A stretch of 64,000 nucleotides of DNA from Cladocopium goreaui (Eukaryota > Sar > Dinophyceae > Suessiales > Symbiodiniaceae). Within the stretch, counting starts at the first letter, position 1. Every line of letters starts with the position of its first letter. A program made the position numbers and the translations under genes. The notes beneath the pieces were generated by a model. That model saw nothing but the letters and a program-made list of their open reading frames with translations. It was not told the DNA's origin and made no database searches. The stretch spans positions 12,501-76,500 of the forward strand of contig CAMXCT020006576.1 of assembly GCA_947184155.2 (NCBI GenBank). Direction: 5' to 3'. Positions 44,250 to 54,402 of the stretch are shown in pieces.

Positions 44250-45540
44250 TATATATATATATATATAGTTTTGTTGGTTATATATCCCACAATATCACCA
44301 CTATATCACAATATCATGGTTGGTTTACCCCCCCTGCTTGCTGGTTAAATTCCCCATTGTTGTGTATGTATATATATATATACATACATATTATATGCAT
44401 ATTTAGATGTGTTCATCTTTGTGGTTTCAAGTTTCAAGATATACTGTCCATCCTAAAAATGGGACGGGTTATCGTTTGTGTTGACCTGCCGCAACATCGG
44501 CAGAGATATCGGGATGTGTCACCTAGAATCACTTGTGAACAGCAAGTGTGAAGAGCTGTTGGAAAATTATTGAAACCTATAATTGGCAATTTAAAATCTC
44601 ATAAATGGATGTTTATATGGGAAAATCATATGTAAATGGATGTTTAGTGAGAAATCTCCAAACTAAATGGAGTTCTTTAGCTGGGAACCCCATAGATTTT
44701 TTTGGGCCATATACCACAATCATCTATGTGCCAACAAACTTCAACAACGGTTTAGATAATCTTCATGCACATAAACAGCTCATTGAATATCATGGTGTTA
44801 AAGACTGGTGCCGCAAACAGCGGTTTGCCCTGCGATGCGTGGTCAAGTCATGATACTGTGCTTGAAGCTACTGATTGGCCCCAGAGCAGGTATTGGATCA
44901 AAAGGATTCCATTGATTATGTATTGTACATATATATACATATATATATATGTACACAAATAAGTATACCCATTTATATCATATACCCATTATATAATATA
45001 ATATACCTGTTATAATATATCAATAAAGATCTGTTTTATATACCCGTTACGCATTGTTACAATATATATATACGACATATTAAATATCATACCCATGATA
45101 ATATTGTGTATATATATATATACGATCTCTATTTACTCTATATATCTATATCCATGTATGGGGGGTTCCATAAATTGGGAATCCCCAATAGCTGGTTGCT
45201 TTAAAATGGAAAACACATCTTTAAATGGACGATTTAGGGATATCTCCAGTTCAGGCAACCTCCATATATATATATATATACACACACATATACAGTATAT
45301 AATAGGTTTATATTGATGTTGATACAATCTATTAATCACATATAATAATATATATATACCATATGCTCCATGTATGGAATATTTACCATCATTTGCCCTA
45401 AAATCACCCAGTTATGTAGGTAAATATACCATACATGGAATATATGGGTATATATAGTAATAATAATAATAATAATGATAACAATAATGATAACAATAGT
45501 AATATATTATATTATATTATATTATATTATATTATAGAAT
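44250..45540. other. AT-rich non-coding stretch
   Basis: TA runs (44250, 44370, 44930, 45065, 45110, 45270), a family C relative at 45160-45263, and AATAAT/ATAACA microsatellites. No gene supported. Confidence 0.55.
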
Positions 45541-46695
45541 GGGCTAACGCCCTGGTGCCGCCGACCCCCTTTCAAGGGTGCGGATATATACATACACATA
45601 TATATATATATATATATATACATATGATGTTATAATATGCTTATATGGTTTCCGGCTGAGATTTTCACACCTAAACCAATCAATGGAATCATGTAGCACA
45701 AAGCTCCGCAGAATTTGGGGCCACAGCCGGGCGTTGAGCCATGTCGCAGGCTTGAACGCGCTAAAAAACAGAGGGCAGTGGCCTGAGTGCCTGCTCGAAG
45801 CTGCCGCGCAGCGTTGTAGGCATTGGAGGCCTGGCAAACGGCATGCTTGAACGCCCTTAACAACACAGGGCAGTGGCCGGAGTGCCTGCTCGAAGCTGCC
45901 GCGCAGCGTTTTAGGCATTTGAGGCCTGGCAAACGGCAGGCTTAAACGCCCTTAACAACAGAGGGCAGTGGCCTGAGTGCCTGCTCGAAGCTGCCGCGCA
46001 GCGTTTGAGGCATTTGAGGCCTGGCAAACGGCATGCTTGAACGCCCTTAACAACACAGCGCAGTGGCCGGAGTGCCTGCTCGAAGCTGCCGCGCAGCGTT
46101 TGAGGCATTTGAGGCCTGGCAAACGGCAGGCTTGAACGCCCTTAACAACAGAGGGCAGTGGCCTGAGTGCCTGCTCGAAGCTGCCGCGCAGCGTTTGAGG
46201 CATTTGAGGCCTGGCAAACGGCAGGCTTGAACGCCCTTCACAACAGAGGGCAGTGGCCGGAATGCCTGCTCGAAGCTGCCGCGCAGCGTTGTAGGCATTG
46301 GAGGCCTGGCAAACGGCAGGCTTGAACGCCCTTAACAACAGAGAGCAGTGGCCTGAGCGCCTGCTCGAAGCTGCCGCACAGCGTTTGGGCCTGGCAAACG
46401 GCAGGCTTGAACGCCCTTAACAACAGAGGGGCAGTGGCCGGAGTGCCTGCTCGAAGCTGCCGCGCGCTTTTGAAGCATTTGAGGCCTGGCAAACGGCAGG
46501 CTTGAACGCCCTTAACAACAGAGGGCAGTGACCTGAGTGCCTGCTCGAAGCAGGCTTGAACGCCCTTAACAACAGAGGGCAGTGGCCTGAGTGCGTGGCG
46601 GAAGGCAAGGTAGTGGCAAGCCAACAAAAACAGGCTCGACACCTGCGGTGGTCCCAGGCGCCGCCCCTGCCTTGGCGAAGGCCGGGGTCGGCGGA
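45541..46695. repeat. GC-rich 95-bp tandem array inside an inverted repeat
   Basis: About eight or nine copies of a 95-bp unit (phase marker AGTGCCTGCTCGAAGCTGCC at 45786, 45881, 45976, 46071, 46166, 46261, 46356, then 46442 and 46536). The block is enclosed by CCGCCGACCCC (about 45557) and GGGGTCGGCGG (about 46684), and by AT-rich microsatellites outside. Because 95 is not divisible by three, each copy changes frame, so the long minus ORFs are not a protein. Confidence 0.85.
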
Positions 46696-46699
46696 TATT

Positions 46700-47790
46700 A
46701 TAATCTATTATAATCTATCATCTATTAATCTATAATATATATAATAATAATGATGATAATAATAATAATACTAATAACAATAATAATAATAATAACAATA
46801 ATAATAATAGTAATAATAATAATAATAACCTCTTTATGGTATGAGAGAATTATTCCATCTATGGTATGATCATTTCCATATTTTCATCCCATGGCGCCGT
46901 GGCATCCCAGGTATGTGAACCAGGTGGCACTGAAGGCTTCATTGAGGCCCCAGGGTTACGGCTGAATCCCATGGGGAAATGATGGGGAAGATGATGGGGA
47001 AAAGATGGGACATGATTATAATATTATGGCTATATATTTATATATATATATATATATTTTTTTTATATATTTATATATATATATATGTGTGGGTGTATTA
47101 TATATATATATGTGTGTGTGTGTATTATACATATATATATATATATGCTTGTTATCAAGTTTTGGGGTAGCTACCATATTTTCAGAGAATCTAATTTAGC
47201 TCATATGTGCGTCTTATTGGGATAAATGTTGGTAGACATAGTTCATACATTTATCAAACATGATTTGAAGGGAACATGCAAATGCATTTTTTCTATAATG
47301 GGGAATAGATCCCACTTGCATCCACATGGTTGTTGTGTTCTTGTTCATTAGGTCCTTGTCACCACCGACCAGTAATGATTCAGGTCTTTATCAGTGTGCA
47401 ATTTGATGTGGACGTCCTCACTTTGCAGTGAGACTTTCATTGTTCCTTTCTACATCAACAATGTACATAGAGTTGATCTAAAGGTCCCTGCAGGGATTGT
47501 TTATTACAAAGGCCGTTAGTGTTGGAACATGAGAACGCACGAAAGATTTTGTCTGAGTTCGCGAAAGGATACTTTTATTATCTTTTATTTAGCGAAAGGT
47601 ATGGCGAAAGTTTGTTTCGGTGAGGTGGTTTACCATATTGTTTTTCTATGTTTTCCAGGTGAAGTGAGAACCTTCTGAATTGAATTGTGAATGGCAGGAA
47701 TAAAGTATATAATCAAGCGGAGTTGCTGCGCCCGCAAGCACGATTCAGGGTGTGGATTGTTTGGTTGATTTCCAAAGGAAGTTTAGCGAA
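46700..47790. other. Microsatellite and unique non-coding sequence
   Basis: AATAAT arrays (46740-46830), TA runs (47035-47145), then unique sequence with several GCGAAAG heptamers from 47560 on. No clear exon before 47793. Confidence 0.5.
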
Positions 47791-47792
47791 AG

Positions 47793-48150
47793 TTGCGCGA
47801 AAGCAGTGGCGAAAGAGAAGGTGTCTATCGAAGGCCTAGCCTTTCCACAGCAACCTTGCGTCATGGGAACCTGGAAACAATGAAACTCTGTTGTTTCCTG
47901 GTGGAATTATCCCAACTTGGTCTTGTATTTGCCCTTGGCTGTCTCCCAGATCACACACACACACTTGCCGTTTACATACGGTTTGAGCGCGTCTCAGCAG
48001 CACAAAGGTGGATAATCATAACCCCGCGAAAGAAAAACACGGAGTTGCGAAACATTCGCGAAAGTATGTGTTTATTCGCGAAGAATGGCCGTTTGCAGAT
48101 CAAAGAATTTAGATCAACCTCCATGTATCTCCATGTACAAATATGTATGT
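47793..48150 (+). CDS. Candidate ORF, unknown product
   Basis: 119 codons on plus reading LETMKLCCFLVELSQLGLVF, VYIRFERVSAAQRWIIITP and IRESMCLFAKNGRLQIKEF, with TAA in AT-rich DNA. Looks coding. The splice borders are unknown, and the 3' end probably lies before the TA run at 48150. Confidence 0.37.
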
Positions 48151-48386
48151 GATATATATATATATATATCAAATAAGAGTAAAAAGTCATTCCGATGATA
48201 ACAATAGGGTTCCCCTACTTTCAATGTTTGCGCGCTTTGCTCGTGTGGCGCAGGTTGAGCGCGGCGAATCAGACCACTCAGGCAATTCAATACATGCATG
48301 CGTTTGGAAGCTCAGGGTCTGGATGATGTGCCTACATGGCTGGCTCTTAGAGTCATGATTGGGGGACTAGGCATAGTGAAATATGG

Positions 48387-48496
48387 GTATGGGTCAATAC
48401 CTATAGATACCATTTTTAGTGGGATGAACATCCATAAATCCCAGCTATGACTTGGGGTTCACGGCACGGTACCAGGGTTTTGACCCATCCCCATAT
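48387..48496. mobile_element. Family I inverted-repeat element
   Basis: GGGTATGGGTCAATACC ... GGTACCAGGGTTTTGACCC; almost identical to 63040-63148 over about 110 bp. Confidence 0.8.
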
Positions 48497-48539
48497 AGAT
48501 CAATACGGTGCTGTATGGTGAGCTTCAAAATCCGCCTTC

Positions 48540-48945
48540 TTGGATTTCACTTTTCGCGTCCAAAGACAGCAGGAACTGATCATCGAATCTGTGATGCGCT
48601 ACCTCCCCTCGGGAGCCTTGGGAACACAACGGCAAGGAGATGTCCATGCCTTCCACGGCTCACGTGTATGCCCTACCGCCGTCGACGGTTGCCAATGCAA
48701 TTTGCCTGTCTATGCTCTCGGGTGAAACGGCGGTGTTACAAACGACGGACGTACAGATCACTTGGCCCAAGGTGGTCAGTGAGTCGCCATTGATGATCTT
48801 CCACTCCACTACGCTCGCTGGTCGTGAGTTTGTCAAGGAGGCGAAGGATGCTTGCATAGTCCAAGATGACAGTGACCCTGGTGAACAGGTCGTCAGAAGG
48901 CGACGCAAAACCCCAAAATCATCCCAAATTGAACGTTCTACGTAG
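48540..48945. CDS. Coding island, strand unresolved
   Basis: About 400 GC-rich bp certainly look coding. Plus frame 1 reads LDFTFRVQRQQELIIESVM and ends at TGA after LPVYALG. Plus frame 2 is open for 101 codons (DACIVQDDSDPGEQVVRR). A minus frame is open for 124 codons (VVEWKIINGDSLTTLGQVI). Strand and product not decided. Confidence 0.4.
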
Positions 48946-49201
48946 GGAAAGCCATGGTTTGTGGGTACCCGCACTTGAAGAAAGACATGGAAACACGCAC
49001 ATATATATATATATATCCATATATAACTATACAAGAATCATAATACCAGCACCATGGGATTGGCCACAGGGCCATGGAAGTTGTGGCACTCAGTGTGTGA
49101 AACACATCTCTTCATCCAAGGGGGAGATCCATGTGAGGCTGGATTCCTGTCGCAGGTAACGGATCCAGAAGTCAGATCAACGATACATAGTTGATGATTT
49201 T

Positions 49202-49519
49202 TTGTGCGTTGAAGCTTTCAGAATTGGGGCACCAAGAAACGGTCACTCCAAAAACGCAGAGCCACCTGTTCGACCCGCAGTAGCAGTTTGCTCTCAAAAT
49301 ATGCAACCGTTTTCCTCTCCAAAGCACACAAAGACTAGACATGACAATTACATCACCAGCAGTATATGTGGGTTGCCAGTTCAAAAAAAAGATCAGCAGA
49401 TTTTGGATCAGTTTCACTCTGATAATTCAACATCAGCTGCCATGGACTTCACCATGTTATTTGCTAAGTCATCTATTTTCATGCTCAATTTTGGTGTTGT
49501 TTTCTACAGGAAACTGAAG
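49202..49519 (+). CDS. Exon upstream of the kinase HRD exon
   Basis: A plus frame of about 106 codons reads VRPAVAVCSQNMQPFSS, ITSSICGLPVQKKDQQILDQ and MDFTMLFAKSSIFMLNFGVV. It ends AAACTGAAG|GTTTCC in phase 0, exactly at the left end of a family C element. If joined across that element it leads in phase into SSAPRLTPPLVHRDLK. Hydrophobic residues before HRDLK would be the kinase alpha-E region, but similarity there is not obvious. Confidence 0.5.
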
Positions 49520-49602
49520 GTTTCCTAAAATGGGGGTACCCCTTAAGTCATCTATTTTAATAGGAAGCTATATTGGGGTACCCCCATTTATGGAAACCTC
49601 CA
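49515..49602. mobile_element. Family C element forming most of an intron
   Basis: TGAAGGTTTCCTAAAATGGGG ... CCATTTATGGAAACCTCCA. The predicted 111-nt intron (49520-49630) is this element plus 28 bp. Confidence 0.8.
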
Positions 49603-49630
49603 AAGGTTAAATTACCCGAGGGTCTCCCAG

Positions 49631-49690
49631 TCGTCTGCGCCTAGGTTGACACCTCCCTTGGTCCATCGAGACCTGAAAACGCAGAACTTG
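49631..49690 (+). CDS. Protein kinase catalytic-loop exon
   Basis: GTCTCCCAG|TCG and AACTTG|GTGCCA bound 60 nt reading SSAPRLTPPLVHRDLKTQNL. HRDLKxxN is the kinase catalytic loop (subdomain VIb) with catalytic Asp and the metal-binding Asn. 'PPLVHRDLK' is typical of TKL/MAPKKK-like kinases. A DFG exon should follow downstream but was not found with confidence. Confidence 0.65.
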
Positions 49691-49838
49691 GTGCCACCGC
49701 AGAACGGGCAGATGTGGGCGGTTAGGCTCCGGTCAGGGCTTAGCTTATCTAAAAGAAGCCATACACAGACCAAACCATTTTTCTGGGTGGTTTAGCAATA
49801 AAAAGGTGGTATATCAGTGGTCAAATCTAAATGTATAA

Positions 49839-49950
49839 CTGGTTGGTGGTTTCGAACATGACTTTTTTTTTCCATCATTAATATGGGATGTCATCCTTCC
49901 CATTGACGAACTCCATCATTTTTCAGAGGGGTAGGTATACCACCAACCAG
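49839..49950. mobile_element. Family B MITE-like element (complete)
   Basis: CTGGTTGGTGGTTTCGAAC ... TATACCACCAACCAG. Confidence 0.85.
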
Positions 49951-50734
49951 CATATGTTATTCATTAGGTCAGGTATTAATCACTAATAACCACTATTAAC
50001 AACTATTAATCACTATTAACCATGGTTATTGCAATGTAAGTATACTTTTGATACCTAAAATGATCACTGGAGATTGGGCCTTGAATTTTCACTGCCGAAA
50101 TATTTCTGACGGATGATTTCACCAGCACAATGCACGGGGGATGTAAACTTCACACATTGGAGGGGGACTCTAAATGGCCAGATGTGAAGATCCTGGACAG
50201 TTGCAGCTGGAAGAAGCCTACTTAAATGACTTGTAACTTGTAACTGTGTTATAACCCACTATACTAAGTGTCGTGAACAACCAAGTGGTATTGTTTTGAC
50301 AGTCATAAATTCATTGAAATCCACAGCAATATGAAGGTCAAGAGCCCAGATGTCTACAACTCATTCAGCGGTTGCAATTCTTTCCTGACAAAACACCATC
50401 AACACCTTCCACAAGCACTATGAGTCCGAAGCCTACCCAAATCAACCAATACACTCAATACACCTAACCTATCCTAACCTCCCCAACATCGATCTGAAGC
50501 CTCCGCAATTGTCTGCAGCCTAGCTTGACCAACTAGTTGCACCCATCATCCATCTGGAATCCATGCAGTAACTTTCCAGATCAACCGATCATAGACCAAG
50601 AAATCATACCGGACTCATGATGTTGATTATCTGATTTGATTTGTTGAATTTATGATTTTCATTGAACTATCATCAACTTATAGTAACTTATTGATACTTA
50701 TCAGTTGACACAAGCCTAATAGCTGTAACAGCGA

Positions 50735-51310
50735 GCACGATCTAGAGCACGATTTTTGGCACGAAGGAGAGCACCAAAAAGCACGATCTAGAGCACGTTT
50801 TTTTGCACAAGGGAAAGCACCAAAAAGCACGATTTTTGGCACGAAGGAGAGCACCAAAAAGCACGATCTAGAGCACGTTTTTTTGCACGAGGGAAAGCAC
50901 CAAAAAGCACGATTTGTGGCACGAAGGAGAGCACGATCTAGCACGGTTTTTGGCACGAAGGGGAGCACCAAAAAGCACGATCTAGAGCACGGTTTTTGGC
51001 ACGAGGGAGAGCACCAGAAAGCACGATTTTTGGCACGAGGGACAACAACAAAAAGCACGATTTTGTGCACGAAGGAGAGCACCAAAAAACACGATCTATA
51101 GCACGATGTTTGGACAAAGAAGAGAAATGCACCAAGGAGAGCACCAAAAAGCACGATTTTGGGCACGAAGGAGAGCACCAAAAAGCACGATTTAGAGCAC
51201 GGTTTTTGGCACGAGGGAGAGCACCAAAAAGCACGATCTAGAGCACGATATTTTGCACGAGGGAAAGCACCGAAAAGCACGATTTTGTGCGCGAAGGAAA
51301 GCACTCAAAA
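50735..51310. repeat. GCACGA-rich minisatellite with internal palindromes
   Basis: Units of about 21 bp (GCACGAAGGAGAGCACCAAAA, AGCACGATCTAGAGCACG), with the palindrome-like GCACGATCTAGAGCAC recurring about six times. The unit size is divisible by three, giving long ORFs on both strands (208 codons on minus, FWCSPSCQKPCSRSCF). This is a repeat artefact unless transcripts show otherwise. Confidence 0.85.
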
Positions 51311-51931
51311 CAACGTTAGCCCAAAATATAAAGAAATCCTTTTTTTGACTGTTACAGCTATTAGGACGGACTCAACTTATCAGCCATTAACATCATGAAT
51401 CATCAAACAAGTCTCGCCCTTGTTGCACCTGTTTCCATTGTTGCAATGCGGCGGGGCCTTCCATGCGGGCATGCTGGACTCATGTGCGGCAGCTCAGGCC
51501 ACAAGGCGAAAATTTCGAGGATTTCATGCAATTTCCATAGTTTCTCATGTTGACGTTCTTCCAAACCTCAGTACATAGACTTGCCATATATCATCTACAG
51601 TAATCTAGAGTATATATATATATAGTATCTTAGTACTTCAAGCAATTATGTGTGTTTGTTCCATCTCTGGCTGCGAAGTTGGTCTGTGTATTAGCGAAGT
51701 CAGGGGCTCAGGCTCAAACCATCAATCAGACTACAGTTCATTGATATGTCCAACAGACTCGCAGCTCAAAAAGGAAAAGAACACTTGTCGTATGAGTAGT
51801 TTTTGTATGTTTTTGTCTTAGACTGACCACTTTTGTGGGTGTGTTAACGGGGATCTCCCAAGTTGCAGCCAACATGCGAAAATGCTGATCAACCATTAAA
51901 GTTTGACTAATTATTCTTAGACAAACCCTGG

Positions 51932-52033
51932 AGGTTTCCTAAAATGGGGGGTACCTCCAAATCATTCATTTTAATAGGATGTTCCACTATAAATCATCCA
52001 TTTCGGGGTCCCCCCATGACTTAGGAAACCCCC
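51932..52033. mobile_element. Family C inverted-repeat element
   Basis: GGAGGTTTCCTAAAATGGGG ... CCCCATGACTTAGGAAACCCCC. Confidence 0.7.
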
Positions 52034-52299
52034 ATATCCATCCATATCCGGGATCATAATCCCTGGGAATCCGCACCAGCCAGCCATATTTTGACACGGC
52101 CGAGGTGTGTCCGAGGTGCCACCGGGGAAGCTGATAGAGATTTCCACAGATTTCTAGCGGCACTTGCAGGAAGAGTTTGGTCAAGCTCTAGATGCAGGAA
52201 CATCATATCCAACTACTACTGGTAGCATCTGGTAGATAGGTGAGGGAAAATATGTTTTTTTACATGATGGATGTTGGTTGATAGATGGTGTACCATGTT

Positions 52300-52518
52300 G
52301 CGAAGAAAGTTTTCGCGATGCGTTTGTAGAAGATCATGGAATTTCCAGGCTTTATGTCAAGGCAGCTTATGACGCTGAGCAAGCTGAGTTCAGTGCTTGC
52401 AGTCATGAAATCAGATCACACGAATTCAACAATGGCCAGCTTTTATTGGCAGAATCATCATCCAAAATGTTGTTGGATTTCATGTCTGCGCCTGAGTTGA
52501 AAACAGAAATGAAGGAAG
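52300..52518 (+). CDS. Well-supported exon, unknown product
   Basis: The frame reads SFRDAFVEDHGISRLYVKAA, EQAEFSACSHEIRSHEFNNG and LLLAESSSKMLLDFMSAPE, ending ELKTEMKE at AAGGAA|GTAGGG in phase 0. Strong coding bias over 70 codons. The acceptor is probably TTGCGAAG| near 52306. The 58-nt intron and the next acceptor are in phase. Family not recognised. Confidence 0.6.
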
Positions 52519-52576
52519 TAGGGACATATGCATCCCAGGCAACAGACAAACGTACAAAGACGCATACTTTTTGCAG

Positions 52577-52668
52577 GCCACCTCAAATCATATCAATCCG
52601 GGTGGCATGTTCCAAATTTTTGCCTTGCAGGTTGCGTTGGCGGTCGTATTCTTCGCGTTGGAGACTCA
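52577..52668 (+). CDS. Next exon, with a membrane helix
   Basis: ACTTTTTGCAG|GCC is an excellent AG|G acceptor. It reads ATSNHINPGGMFQI and then a hydrophobic run, FALQVALAVVFFALET. CCTTGCAG|GTTGCG (end 52630) is an alternative donor. Joins 52518 in phase 0. Confidence 0.55.
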
Positions 52669-53292
52669 GGGAATGACGCCATGGAAACCTCCATTGCGTG
52701 CCATGGAAAATCATCACCATCATTGGATTGGTTTAAGGGAACATTTACAGGTTTAAGCCCCATATTTTATGGGAAAATCATGGAAAATCTATGGTTTCCG
52801 GTAGATTTTCGCTTAAACCAATGACACAATCTTAGAGAGAATTATTTTTCTCCCTGCAACGTGGTCTACCGAGATCTACCACCACTGGAGATGGAGCATG
52901 GTGAAAGTTCTGTGACAAGTAGAGAAAGTACTGCTTAGTAGTTACGAAAGGAATAAAAGCACCAGAATGAGTTGCGTCCAAGTTGGGTAGTACCAAATCT
53001 GGCTCGTTTCAATTTTTTTTCAGACCAAGCACCACCAAAATCTCTAGGTTGTGCCACATCTCAAGTTGGCATCCATACCATACAGATGTGAAAAAAAAAA
53101 CCAGACCTCTCTACATTGATGGTGATGAAAGCTATGATAATTCTTGGATGTGTTGGTGATCATTCAACTAAGTATCTGGTGATTTGGGTTGATGGTTTCG
53201 AATCCCAGGCTTCCCCTATGAAGGGCATGGTCGCGATTTCTAGATTGTCGCTATCCCCAATATTCTAAAGCACCCGGCCAGAAACCACCACT

Positions 53293-53430
53293 TACCCTCT
53301 GGTAAACGTTTACAGTTCGCTATGTAAAATCACCAGTTTATAGTTGAATTACCCATAAAAAAAAGGTGATGTTCTATAGTTTCTATGGCCATGGCTTCAA
53401 TAGCAAACCGTTAGTCATTACCAGAGGGTC
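53293..53430. mobile_element. Family A MITE-like element whose right end is an exon acceptor
   Basis: TACCCTCTGGTAAACGTTTAC ... GTCATTACCAGAGGGTC, 138 bp, with a larger core. An ABC-like coding frame begins at its ACCAG|. Confidence 0.8.
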
Positions 53431-53482
53431 TCCGCATTGGTTGATCCCTCGATCGTCCTCAAGGGTTCGATCGCCAAAAACA
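53425..53482 (+). CDS. ABC transporter-like exon
   Basis: From ATTACCAG| the frame reads RVSALVDPSIVLKGSIAKNI. The pattern V..(x)DP.I(L/V)..GSI..NI matches the Q-loop region of ABC transporter nucleotide-binding domains, where the usual form is VxQDPxLFxGSIxxNI. Exon end may be at AACATC|GCTTGA (GC donor). TGA follows if read on. The Q-loop Gln itself is not seen. Confidence 0.45.
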
Positions 53483-53544
53483 TCGCTTGACAAAGGAAGG
53501 ACTATCTGTCAGGACTAACGGTTGGAACCCCAAATAATGCGGTT

Positions 53545-53651
53545 AAAACATGTCAAAACAATAATAGACCATCCTCAAGTTTACAGTTTACCATAATAAA
53601 TGGGTAGTATAAACTATCAAAAATGGGGTGGTGCATTATTGTTTTGACCTC
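53545..53651. mobile_element. Family G inverted-repeat element
   Basis: CATGTCAAAACAATAATAGACC ... GTGCATTATTGTTTTGACC with TTACCATAATAAATGGGTAG inside. Relatives at 31630, 36764, 57382 and 62318. Confidence 0.75.
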
Positions 53652-53817
53652 AAATAATAGAGATGAACAAGACATTGAATTTCTCAGGATGACTAGAAAG
53701 ACACCCTGCACCATTTTCAATGGCCGCTTCAGGGACAAAGACAGCATCTCTAGATGAATTGCAGAGGCCACGGCCGCGGATTTATGTGGCTGGTGGTTTT
53801 TTTAGCCAGAGATTTTA

Positions 53818-54159
53818 CACCCCAATGGCATGGCAAACCAAATTTGGTGGGTGTTGGTTTGCCATCCTCAAATGAAACTGATGTGGGAGCTGGAATGTGA
53901 GGACAGGTGAGGACAGACTTTGGGTATGAAGGACTGCGATTCCTTTTTGATGTTGAAGTTTACGTTCAGAGGTTGTGTAGATCTGCACAATGCAATCGGT
54001 GATGCTGTGACTCTTCACCCAGAAACCATTGTATAAGTCAAGTTTGATGCCCTCACCCACAGTGGCCGCAATTTCACATATGTCCCATTCTTGAGCTGGT
54101 CCAACTTCATTCTGGGAATGCACTTGGAACTTGGAAATGCAGTGGCTCATTTTGTAAAT
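53818..54159 (-). CDS. Well-supported minus-strand exon, unknown product
   Basis: Acceptor TGGTTTCTTGTAG|ATT is excellent. The frame reads MSHCISKFQVHSQNEVGPAQ, WDICEIAATVGEGIKLDLYN, VKSHSITDCIVQIYTTSERK and LQHQKGIAVLHTQSLSSP, and ends at TAA (53815-53817). Codon bias is strong. Coding-like sequence in the same frame continues beyond that TAA and another (53782) to 53653 (DAVFVPEAAIENGAGCLS). There may therefore be a short unrecognised intron there, or 53815 is the true stop. Confidence 0.55.
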
Positions 54160-54300
54160 CTACAAGAAACCAGCATATCACATTTACATTCGGACTTTGG
54201 CGTTCTGAAGAACATATTACAGGATATTACAGGCATTTCATAAATTAGGGTCAAAATACAGAGCAGAAACGGGGAGTATGGTAGAATGACGTCCCCGCGG

Positions 54301-54402
54301 ATCCTTCCGGTAATTTCGCATAGCTATGGAAGCCATGGCCCATTTATAGACGACCTACCCATGAATTATAGTGATCTTCGCTAGCTAGGTTACCAGAGGA
54401 TA
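54301..54402. mobile_element. Family A MITE-like element, diverged
   Basis: ATCCTTCCGGTAATTTCGC ... CTAGGTTACCAGAGGATA. Confidence 0.6.

Noticed and set aside
45544-46642. Several 80-134 codon minus ORFs (FEQALRPLP, VKGVQACRLPG repeats)
   Set aside because: They come from the 95-bp array. Each copy shifts frame, so no single protein is encoded.
48640-48760. Apparent pyruvate kinase signature (VANA ... MLSGETA) in one plus frame
   Set aside because: The spacing is four residues too short and no other part of the frame fits pyruvate kinase. Another plus frame and a minus frame are equally open.
50678-51304. 208-codon minus ORF
   Set aside because: Minisatellite artefact; equally long ORFs exist on plus.
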